Part shown: positions 8,651 to 15,502 of the stretch, piece by piece | Position numbering within the stretch: the first letter of the stretch is position 1 | Layout: the number at the start of each line of letters is the position of its first letter | Assembly (NCBI GenBank): GCA_934120735.1 | Contig: CAKOVA010000013.1 | Span: 1-39,679, forward strand | DNA from: an uncultured Prevotella sp. | GTDB taxonomy: Bacteria > Bacteroidota > Bacteroidia > Bacteroidales > Bacteroidaceae | Direction: 5' to 3' | DNA length: 39,679 bases | Position numbers and translations under genes: made by a program | The notes under the pieces: model-generated | Told to the model about the DNA's origin: nothing | Seen by the model: the letters and a program-made list of their open reading frames with translations, nothing else | Databases searched by the model: none

Positions 8651-10534
8651 TCAATGCCTGTTGCCCTCTTTCACAGGCTCTGTAGCCAACCGATCGATGG
8701 TATCATAAATCTTTTGCAGGTAGGCTTTCCCCCGCTTGAGATTCTTCCCAGGCCGCTTACCTCGGTCCAAAACAACCTTCTTCGACTCGTTATTGAAGAC
8801 CACCTGATTGTCTTCATCCACCAAACCAAAGGCATCTGGGAACGTGAAGAACGCAAAATGAGGGGATGACGGATTGAACATGTCCTTGCTATAGGTAAAC
8901 TCGTGATGCGCAATTCCCATCTGTCCCAACAGCGTGGCGGCAATGTCAGTCTGCGAACCATGGATGTCTACCGTGCCAGGCCCTTTGAGTGCACCTCCCA
9001 AGAAGATGAGCGGAATTTGATAACGCTCTACGGATAGGTTGTCAATGTCCTGGGGATAGCAACCCAAATGGTCGGGAACAAGTACCACAAGCGTGTTCTT
9101 CCACAGCGGCAATTTCTTCAATTCGTCCACAAAGTGACCCACGCAACTGTCGGTATAAGCAAACGCATTGAGTACTTTGTCATTCAAACGATGGTATGGA
9201 ACATCAAAAGGTTCGTGACTACTTGATGTCTGTACCACCTTGAACCACGGCTTTTGATGCTTGTTTTGCTGCAAGTTCGATAGCACCTTCTCGAACAACA
9301 GGTGGTCGGGGGCTCCCCATTTGCTGAGCCTGTCCGACACAGGAAAGTCTTCATCACACACAATCTTCTCAAATCCTGTACCCTTCAAGTACGACCGCAT
9401 GTTGGTAAAATCGGCATCGCCACCATAATAATAATCGGCCGTATAGCCCACCTTGCGTAAACTTGCGGCAAGGGATGGCAAACTTTGAGACACTTTTGGC
9501 ATCTTCATGATGCTGGTGGTGGGCTGCGAAGGGAATCCGCTGAGGATGGAAACAAGTCCTCTGTCGGTTCGAAAACTCGTGGCATAGAAGTGGCGGAACA
9601 GCAATCCTTCGGCCGAAAGTCGGTCCAGATTGACCGCCACATTGCGCTCTCCGCCCAGTGACGCCATGAGTTTGGAGGAGAAACTCTCCATCACCACGAA
9701 CAGAATGTTAGGCCGAGCGGTGGTCAATATCCATTGCTGGGGTGCCTGATAAGACCGATGTACAACGTCCTGGTCGTACATCTGTGCCACCAACTTGTTG
9801 GCTTCGTCATCCTTCATGAAGCGATATTGCTGCTTAAAGCTTACTTGTTTTTGCGATGAAGCCAGCAGACTGAACAGCGGATTGGTCGCAGCATGGTTCA
9901 AACGCATGTTCTCACTGAAATACACTTTGCCTATATTCATGGTCGACACCTTGAATCCGCCACGGATAGGGATGAACAAGGCCGCCCAAAGCAGCACGAA
10001 AAGGAAGGTAAAGAAGGGCCGGTTGAGGGGCAAGAGCTTCTTTTCGAGCACGTCATCTCTCAGCAACAAATAAAACAGGGCATAGAGGAGGGCGGTCATC
10101 AGCAGCAAAGCCACGATGCCACCGATAAGTTCCCATGCGCTGGCACTGGCCAATGCGTCCCCCGGAGAGGAGCAGAAATAGAACAAAGGCGTGGTGTCTA
10201 ATCGGAATCCCCAATACCGATAGAGGCCCAGGTCGATGACAAAGACAGCCGACAGGACGATGGCAATGACGGCAAAATAGGCTTTTGCCAGTCTTCTCCA
10301 CAAACGTTTGCGCGACCAGATGGTGCAAATCAACAACAATCCAGGTATGAGCGTGAGGTAGCCAGCCAACGAAAAATCCAGCGGCAAGCCATGGTAAGGC
10401 ACCAAAAACCAATCTTTCCACGTCGCCTCTTTGAACAAAGGCAGGTGGTAAAGCATGAACAGAGGTTTCTGAATGATAAAGATTAGGACAAAGAAAACGT
10501 AGGTAAGAAAGAAATACTTAAAACGAGTTTTCAT
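8651..10534 (-). CDS. Second LTA synthase family (sulfatase-fold) membrane enzyme
   Basis: This is a 627-residue integral membrane phospho-transferase or phosphatase of the alkaline phosphatase superfamily, paralogous in fold to the product of 2196-4172. Hydrophobic segments occupy about residues 1-200. The periplasmic domain begins with NILFVVMESFSSK (metal Glu). SFRTDRGLVSILSG carries the probable Thr nucleophile, YYYGGDADFTNM is a typical family segment, and VVLVPDHLGCYP supplies the late Asp-His pair. The start at 10534 (MKTRFKYFFLTY) lies 8 nt beyond the stop of the transporter gene. Starts further upstream would read antiportable but non-family sequence inside that gene. Co-transcription with the transporter is likely. 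The nucleophile is Thr here but Ser in the first paralogue, and sequence identity is low, so the two probably act on different acceptors (inference). Confidence 0.85.
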   Translation of the reverse strand: MKTRFKYFFLTYVFFVLIFIIQKPLFMLYHLPLFKEATWKDWFLVPYHGLPLDFSLAGYLTLIPGLLLICTIWSRKRLWRRLAKAYFAVIAIVLSAVFVIDLGLYRYWGFRLDTTPLFYFCSSPGDALASASAWELIGGIVALLLMTALLYALFYLLLRDDVLEKKLLPLNRPFFTFLFVLLWAALFIPIRGGFKVSTMNIGKVYFSENMRLNHAATNPLFSLLASSQKQVSFKQQYRFMKDDEANKLVAQMYDQDVVHRSYQAPQQWILTTARPNILFVVMESFSSKLMASLGGERNVAVNLDRLSAEGLLFRHFYATSFRTDRGLVSILSGFPSQPTTSIMKMPKVSQSLPSLAASLRKVGYTADYYYGGDADFTNMRSYLKGTGFEKIVCDEDFPVSDRLSKWGAPDHLLFEKVLSNLQQNKHQKPWFKVVQTSSSHEPFDVPYHRLNDKVLNAFAYTDSCVGHFVDELKKLPLWKNTLVVLVPDHLGCYPQDIDNLSVERYQIPLIFLGGALKGPGTVDIHGSQTDIAATLLGQMGIAHHEFTYSKDMFNPSSPHFAFFTFPDAFGLVDEDNQVVFNNESKKVVLDRGKRPGKNLKRGKAYLQKIYDTIDRLATEPVKEGNRH

Positions 10535-10542
10535 TATTTTTG

Positions 10543-12213
10543 TCACACAAAGAACATGATTAATACTTGGGCTATGATGACCCGAATAAACATTCCGATG
10601 GGGTAAACCGTGGCATAGCTGATGCTGGGTGTATCCCCTTCGATGGTGTCGTTGGCATACGACAGTGCCATCGGGTTGGCCATGGCTCCGCAAAGGATGC
10701 CGCAAATGGTTCCGTAGTCAAGCTTTTTGGTGCGCAAGGCAATGCAACCCACGATTAAAACGGGTACGATGGTGAGCAGTGCACCGATGCCTACCCACAG
10801 CAATCCTTCAGGACGAAACACCGTACTGAAGAAATCTTTGCCCGCATCAAGCCCCAGACAGGCCAGATACATCGCCAACCCCAACCGGCGAAGCATGAGG
10901 GAGGCTGAGCGGGTAGTGTACGAAATGAAGTGCATGTGTGGTCCCAACGCACCTACGAGGATGCCCATGATGATGGGACCGCCGGCAATTCCCAGTCGAA
11001 TGGGCGAGTCCATGCCAGGGAAACTGATGGGGATGGCGCCCAAGGCCAGTCCTAAGATCATGCCAAAGAAGATGCTTCCCACGTTCGGTTCGTTGAGTGT
11101 CTTGACCGAATTGCCCAAGAAGTGCTCGGCACTGTCTACTCTTTTCGGCTCACCCACAACCGTCAGGCGGTCACCATACTGCAACCTGAGGTCTTTGGTG
11201 GCCAGCAATTTGACGTCACCACGGGTGACACGGCTGACATTGACACCAAAACTGTCGCGCAAGTGGATTCTTCCCAGTAGCTTACCATTGAGGGCTGTAC
11301 GGGTTAATACGATGACACGCGACTCTACCTTGCGGTCGATATGATTCCAGTCAATCTCCTCATTGTTCCAATCACGTTCCACTCTTTGGCCGAAAAGAAT
11401 CTCCAGGCCAGACACATCTTCACGGTTGGTCACCACCATGAGGTTGTCGCCCGTGTGCAGATGCGTTGAGGCACCCGGCACCAACACTTCATCCTGTCGC
11501 CAAACGCGTGAGACAATGAACCTTAAAGGAGTGCTCATGGCCAGCTCACCGATGGTTCGTCCTTCAATAGCTGGGTTGACAATGAGGAACTGGCACACGA
11601 ACGTGTGGTCTTCGTCCACAGGAGATTTTGGCACCAAATCTGCCGGCTTGACAAATAACTTGCGCATGATCAGAATGCCCAGGATAACGCCTACGACACC
11701 CAGCGGATAGGTTACGGCAGTGGCCAGGGCCACTCCGCCGGTTGGAAGGTTCATGTGTTCCAATGCTTGTTGAGCCGCACCGAGTGCCGGTGTGTTGGTG
11801 GTGGCACCGCACAACAAGCCCACCATCGTGGGAAGGGAGATGCCCGTCAGCGGGCACAGTGCCACTGCCATCACCGTTCCTACGACGATGACGGCCAACC
11901 CCCATAGGTTAAAGCTGGTCCCCTCGTGGCGGAAAGCACCGAAAAAGTTGGGCCCCACGTACAATCCAAGCGTGTATACGAACAAGACCAAACCAAAGGT
12001 TTCGGCATAGTTGAGAGCCGATGAATCGACGGAAAGCCCCAGGTTTCCGGCGATGATGCCGATGAAGAAAACAAACGACACACCAAGAGAAACTCCCATG
12101 AACTTGATCTTGCTCAATGCCGTGCCAACAGCGATGATCAGAGAGATGACCACCACTGCCTGTACTGGGGACGGAATTGTAAAAAGAGCGTTAATCCAAT
12201 CCAACGTTATCAA
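10543..12213 (-). CDS. AspT/YidE/YbjL-type putative transporter with two TrkA-C domains
   Basis: This 556-residue inner-membrane antiporter-like protein belongs to the aspartate-alanine exchanger group. It has two membrane halves of about five or six helices each (roughly 15-185 and 380-556). They are separated by two cytosolic RCK/TrkA-C type domains, seen as PAIEGRTIGELAMSTPLRFI and NGKLLGRIHLRDSFGVNVSR. The duplicated repeat with Gly-rich segments (GLLCGATTNTPAL and GILCGAMANPMALSYA) is characteristic. Substrates are known for few members; dicarboxylates and amino acids are the precedents. It is first in its operon, under a consensus promoter that overlaps a perfect palindrome, with the LtaS-like gene downstream. 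Confidence 0.87.
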   Translation of the reverse strand: MITLDWINALFTIPSPVQAVVVISLIIAVGTALSKIKFMGVSLGVSFVFFIGIIAGNLGLSVDSSALNYAETFGLVLFVYTLGLYVGPNFFGAFRHEGTSFNLWGLAVIVVGTVMAVALCPLTGISLPTMVGLLCGATTNTPALGAAQQALEHMNLPTGGVALATAVTYPLGVVGVILGILIMRKLFVKPADLVPKSPVDEDHTFVCQFLIVNPAIEGRTIGELAMSTPLRFIVSRVWRQDEVLVPGASTHLHTGDNLMVVTNREDVSGLEILFGQRVERDWNNEEIDWNHIDRKVESRVIVLTRTALNGKLLGRIHLRDSFGVNVSRVTRGDVKLLATKDLRLQYGDRLTVVGEPKRVDSAEHFLGNSVKTLNEPNVGSIFFGMILGLALGAIPISFPGMDSPIRLGIAGGPIIMGILVGALGPHMHFISYTTRSASLMLRRLGLAMYLACLGLDAGKDFFSTVFRPEGLLWVGIGALLTIVPVLIVGCIALRTKKLDYGTICGILCGAMANPMALSYANDTIEGDTPSISYATVYPIGMFIRVIIAQVLIMFFV

Positions 12214-12277
12214 CTTTTATGATACATCAAACACAAGTGTTATGTATCTATTTATCAACTGGTTTGCTATTGATGGG

Positions 12278-12308
12278 CAAAGGTACTGTAAATTAAAGAA
12301 CCAGCAAA
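12278..12308 (-). promoter_or_regulatory. Promoter of the transporter / LtaS-like operon
   Basis: The minus strand has TTTG (12305-12308), then 19 nt, then TACCTTTG (12278-12285), a full consensus match. The predicted start near 12271 gives a leader of about 60 nt. Confidence 0.75.
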
Positions 12309-12327
12309 ACAATTGGTGCCAATTGTT
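12308..12327. promoter_or_regulatory. Perfect palindrome abutting the -33 box (candidate operator)
   Basis: AACAATTGG and CCAATTGTT are perfect 9-bp inverted arms separated by TG. The palindrome begins at the outer edge of the -33 element of the transporter promoter. That position suits an activator or a repressor. It also lies 29 bp past the stop of the cytidylyltransferase gene. Confidence 0.55.
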
Positions 12328-12355
12328 GACTGGTGTGGGCTTGCAAGGCTTTATT

Positions 12356-13522
12356 TTACCTACTGCCCAGCAGATATTGGTCAATAAACTCACGTACGCA
12401 CCCCTCGCCGCCGGCTTTTTGCATGATGATGATGCCCGGAATTTCTTGAATGGGGCGCATCGCATCGGCCGGACAGGCGCAAATTCCAACGGCACTCAGC
12501 AGTTGTTGGCAGTTGACGTCATCGCCGATGTAAGCCACGTCGCACAACGTGATGCCCATCTGGTCGCAAATTTCCTGAGCCGCCTCAAGTTTCCCACCAT
12601 GTCGCTTGCCCTGAACGAGAAAATCGACCTTCAGTTTTTTAGCCCTGTTCTCTACCAGCTTGGTGTTTTCAGAGGTGATGATGCCCACCTTGACACCTTG
12701 CGCCTGCAAGAGTTGTAGCCCCATGCCGTCGCGTGTGTTGAACTTCTTCAGCTCGTCACCGCTTTCCGCATAATACATGCCGCCATCGGTCAGCGTGCCG
12801 TCAACGTCGCACAAGAAGAGCTTTACGGATTTCTTCAGACTGTCCGCCGCACGGTTCAAAACATGCTTTCGCATGAGATGTTCCAGGAATGACCAATCGT
12901 CTGGCTCTTCAATCGCCATGCCCGTGTAAGCTGGCATCTCATAGATTCCGATGTGACCACTTAGCCTGTTGCCCGATGATAGGATGTTCTCCACCTTATT
13001 TATATAGAGCGCGCCGTTCTCCATGAGCGTTCCTTCGAAGTTTTGCCGATGCGGGCGGTGTGTGTAGTCGTAGTTCATGCTGGTGCCATCGGCGTTCCAA
13101 AAGAACTGGTAATTGCGCACACAGGAGAGGATGGAGTCGTATCGGGCGGTGTTGTATAGTGCCAAGGCCTCACTGAAATGCTTCGTTTGCGTCATGGGCG
13201 ACGTGGCTTGCACCAGCATGAAGCAAGCCTCGGGTGCCAGATTGGCGGCATGGATGTACGCCAGCATCACGCTCTCGACAGAGATGGCGTCGCTGGCATT
13301 CTCGACAGAGTGGCGATAAATCTCGGTCTTTTTGTATGAGCGGGAAGCCACTACCCGTTCTATCTCGTCCGAATCGGTGGCCACAATCACCTTGTCCACC
13401 TCGCGGCAGGCCTCCAAAGCCTCGATGCTCCAACACAAAAGGGGCTTTCCGCAAAAGAGCTTGATGTTCTTCTGGGGGATTGACTTGCTGCCATCCAGCA
13501 CAGGAATGAATGCTATGACCAT
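12356..13522 (-). CDS. CMP-sialate synthetase (acylneuraminate cytidylyltransferase) fused to a KdsC-type HAD phosphatase
   Basis: The N-terminal domain (about 1-225) activates a nonulosonic acid with CTP. IPVLDGSKSIPQKNIK (residues 6-21) is the nucleotide-binding loop, with family segments SVESVMLAYI and LVQATSPMTQ after it. The C-terminal domain (about 232-388) is a HAD phosphatase with the catalytic pair DVDGT (Asp239, Asp241), a Thr/Ser in IITSEN, Lys near 311 and GDDVNC (Asp334, Asp335). The fusion would couple 9-phosphate (or 8-phosphate) removal to CMP transfer, as in known Bacteroides and vertebrate CMAS-like arrangements. The sugar (Neu5Ac, KDN, legionaminate or similar) cannot be read from sequence. 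No neuB-like synthase is adjacent. The first loop has LD where most relatives have AR, and Gln where Arg is usual before Lys-Asn. Confidence 0.85.
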   Translation of the reverse strand: MVIAFIPVLDGSKSIPQKNIKLFCGKPLLCWSIEALEACREVDKVIVATDSDEIERVVASRSYKKTEIYRHSVENASDAISVESVMLAYIHAANLAPEACFMLVQATSPMTQTKHFSEALALYNTARYDSILSCVRNYQFFWNADGTSMNYDYTHRPHRQNFEGTLMENGALYINKVENILSSGNRLSGHIGIYEMPAYTGMAIEEPDDWSFLEHLMRKHVLNRAADSLKKSVKLFLCDVDGTLTDGGMYYAESGDELKKFNTRDGMGLQLLQAQGVKVGIITSENTKLVENRAKKLKVDFLVQGKRHGGKLEAAQEICDQMGITLCDVAYIGDDVNCQQLLSAVGICACPADAMRPIQEIPGIIIMQKAGGEGCVREFIDQYLLGSR

Positions 13523-13817
13523 CTTAACTTGATTCTTTTAAAGTTTGTCGCACTGCACGTTTTGATATCCAGAACAGTCCACACAATTCCCTGTTGAGGT
13601 TATCGGCCAACGGAATCTTCATCCTCCGAGGTCTCGATGTGCAGATTTCTGCTTGTAAGCCTTCGTGCTACTTGGCTGTGCTTGCAAATATATAAAATAA
13701 TCACTCATTGACGGAATGAAACGACATGTTTTTTTTGTTGCGTGCGCCAACAATGGGAGTTGAATAGGCAAGAATCAACCTGTTTGAACAAAGAGGATGA
13801 CACATGCGTTTCAATAG
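13523..13817. other. Leader and upstream region of the cytidylyltransferase gene
   Basis: No gene is visible. On the minus strand TATATTTG (13685-13692) could be a -7 element for the cytidylyltransferase gene, giving a long leader of about 155 nt, but no matching -33 box lies 19-21 nt upstream. Nothing else was recognised. Confidence 0.4.
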
Positions 13818-13890
13818 CATTGACTTTGGACGCTAAACTCATTGACTTTGGACGTCAAACTCAATGAGTTTGGACACCAAAGTCAATGAG
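13818..13890. repeat. 22-bp-period array A
   Basis: Three units of exactly 22 bp start at 13818, 13840 and 13862, each opening with CATTGAC or CAATGAG; a seventh-length partial unit (CAATGAG) closes the array at 13890. The outer ends are complementary (CATTGACTTTGG against CCAAAGTCAATG), so the array is also an imperfect palindrome. A second copy is at 30175-30247; I count 62 of 73 identical positions. There is no coding frame and there are no unique spacers. Confidence 0.85.
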
Positions 13891-13941
13891 ATTATAAGGT
13901 ATTCAGCGACAGTGTGTTATGGAAAGTTTGACAGCTCTGCG

Positions 13942-14805
13942 TCATAAGGCATGCTCGGGCTTTACTTCGCCGTTTCTTATTTCGCTGGGTGTGCCGCCAA
14001 GTGTCTCTTTACAGAATGTGGAAAGACGCTGTACGGAGGAGAACTTGAACTGATTGGCTATCTCCTCTAACGTGTCATTGGTGTCGCGTAGGGCTTTGAA
14101 TAGTGCCTCGCCTTTCACCTTGCTCACCCAAGCCTTGGGCGTTTCGCCAAAGCATTGTTTGAAGTGGCGTATGAATGTGGGGCGGCTCATGCACACCTTT
14201 TCTGCCATTTCGTCAATAGAAGGATAGGTGCGCGACATCGCAATGATGGTGTCCTGAAACGTCAAATCCACCCCATAGAGCGGAACCAAAAATGGCACCA
14301 GCTCGTCTTTGGAGTAATAGGCCTGCATGACGGCCGTGAACTCGCGCTGCTTGATCAGCTGGATGTCACAACAGAGCAGTCCGTCTATGACATAGTCGGC
14401 CGTCTGCCGAGCCAGCACTACCACTGGTTTAATCATGTCCAAGGCAAACAACCAGTCGGCACGCTTGGGCGCATTTTTAATCATCTCATCCGTGATGATG
14501 TTATGACAGAACTTGAATTTGCTGTCAATAAAGTAAAGCACCAATGCCAAGCTGTCCTCCATAAAGCGAATGGAGTTGTCTACACCGGCTGGCATGGGAA
14601 ACATCTGGTTGGCATGGACGGTGAAACCGGGAAACCGTTTGCCTTCCACATGCAAGGCACCTTCCAGCATGAAGATCATGGCCGTACGCGAGGCAGCGGT
14701 GTGTGCCACCACGCCTTTCTTTTCCCTTATAACCCTGAAGCCTACAGGGGAGTTACCTTGGTAATGCTCGCACATGAGGTGCTTGTTAAGATAGTACACT
14801 TGCAT
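13942..14805 (-). CDS. AraC family transcriptional regulator
   Basis: This 287-residue DNA-binding regulator has an N-terminal cupin-like sensing domain (about 20-120, with an AMIFMLEGALHVEGKRF strand pair). The C-terminal part carries two helix-turn-helix motifs (about 195-280). The first is in SIDEMAEKVCMSRPTFIRHF and the second in TLEEIANQFKFSSVQRLSTF, followed by the usual GGTPSEIR tail. It is divergent from the small-peptide/lipoprotein pair across a 480-bp region containing a strong dyad. Regulation of that pair, of itself, or of both is plausible (inference). The inducer is unknown. The start at 14805 follows a TATTTTTG -7 candidate by about 30 nt. Confidence 0.88.
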   Translation of the reverse strand: MQVYYLNKHLMCEHYQGNSPVGFRVIREKKGVVAHTAASRTAMIFMLEGALHVEGKRFPGFTVHANQMFPMPAGVDNSIRFMEDSLALVLYFIDSKFKFCHNIITDEMIKNAPKRADWLFALDMIKPVVVLARQTADYVIDGLLCCDIQLIKQREFTAVMQAYYSKDELVPFLVPLYGVDLTFQDTIIAMSRTYPSIDEMAEKVCMSRPTFIRHFKQCFGETPKAWVSKVKGEALFKALRDTNDTLEEIANQFKFSSVQRLSTFCKETLGGTPSEIRNGEVKPEHAL

Positions 14806-14834
14806 AGGATGCTTGTAAAAATAAGATTATTATG

Positions 14835-14842
14835 CAAAAATA
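14835..14842 (-). promoter_or_regulatory. Candidate -7 element of the AraC-type gene
   Basis: TATTTTTG on the minus strand fits TAnnTTTG. No good TTTG lies 19-21 nt upstream, which would suit a promoter that depends on an activator. The leader would be about 23 nt. Confidence 0.4.
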
Positions 14843-14935
14843 GTGCAAGCCGAAAACAAAGAAAGTTTACTTGCTTTGTTGAGGCGATGCCTATTTTATG
14901 CAAATATACACGATAAATTAATATGTGCTTCAAGT

Positions 14936-14981
14936 GTTAACAAATATTACAAAATATATGGGGGGGGTAACATTTGTTAAC
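14936..14981. promoter_or_regulatory. Large dyad with a G8 run in its spacer (candidate operator)
   Basis: GTTAACAAATATTAC (14936-14950) and GTAACATTTGTTAAC (14967-14981) are inverted arms matching at 14 of 15 positions. The 16-nt spacer ends in G, giving a run of eight G at 14960-14967 that enters the second arm. It lies between the divergent AraC gene and the peptide/lipoprotein genes. Confidence 0.6.
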
Positions 14982-15162
14982 TATTTATGCCGTTGATTTG
15001 TTCTGAAATCCTGTCTTTTGCCCTCGCGTATATAAAGATGTGGACAATGGATGATTTTGGTGTATTTCATTCTGATATTGTAAATATTGCAGTATATATA
15101 GATTGATACAAAATTGTAATCTTTTGAAACAATTTGTTATGTGCCATATTTTCGAAGATGTC

Positions 15163-15170
15163 TACCTTTG
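15163..15170 (+). promoter_or_regulatory. Candidate -7 element for the peptide/lipoprotein transcript
   Basis: TACCTTTG matches TAnnTTTG. The nearest TTTG (15133-15136) is 26 nt upstream, longer than the usual 19-21, again suggesting a promoter needing help from a regulator. The transcript would begin near 15177, with a leader of about 108 nt. Confidence 0.5.
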
Positions 15171-15241
15171 CAAGCACAAGAAATACAGAGGAATTATACC
15201 GTAAAAAAAGAGATAAGATAACGAATCATAAAATAATAAGA

Positions 15242-15265
15242 ATCAACTAATCAACTAATCAACTA
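15242..15265 (+). repeat. Three tandem copies of ATCAACTA in the leader
   Basis: Exact 8-bp units lie at 15242, 15250 and 15258, just before a Shine-Dalgarno-like GAGGAG and the start codon at 15285. Slippage could change the leader length. Confidence 0.7.
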
Positions 15266-15284
15266 AAACGAGGAGTATTTATGT

Positions 15285-15476
15285 ATGAAGAAAGAATATG
15301 TAAGTCCAAGGGTGGATATTATTTATCTGATGATGGAAGAGGAGATGTTAGCAGGCTCTAATGGTGGAGGTCATCTACCTGGAGGGCCAGACGGTGCTAA
15401 AGCCTATGATTTTGATCAGAATGATTTTTCTGGTGAATCTTTGTGGAATGATGAAATAGATGAAAACAACGAATAA
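15285..15476 (+). CDS. Small acidic peptide of 63 residues, function unknown
   Basis: The peptide opens MKKEYVSPRVDIIYLMMEEE, followed by MLAGSNGGG and a Gly/Asp/Asn-rich acidic tail ending DEIDENNE. The MKKxYxxP opening followed by a hydrophobic-acidic stretch and a small-residue LAGS site is shared, as far as I recall, with many short unannotated Prevotella and Porphyromonas peptides whose tails vary. It has no classical signal peptide. A GAGGAG ribosome site lies 10 nt upstream, unusual in a phylum that mostly lacks strong sites. The lipoprotein gene starts 26 bp downstream, so the two are probably co-transcribed. A peptide cleaved after the LAGS/GGG region is conceivable, but no maturation enzyme is adjacent. 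Confidence 0.7.
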   Translation: MKKEYVSPRVDIIYLMMEEEMLAGSNGGGHLPGGPDGAKAYDFDQNDFSGESLWNDEIDENNE

Positions 15477-15502
15477 CAAACGATTAAAAAAACAAAACTA
15501 CT

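Noticed and set aside
13818..13890. CRISPR array
   Set aside because: Units are directly adjacent with no unique spacers, only three to four per locus, and no cas genes are present.
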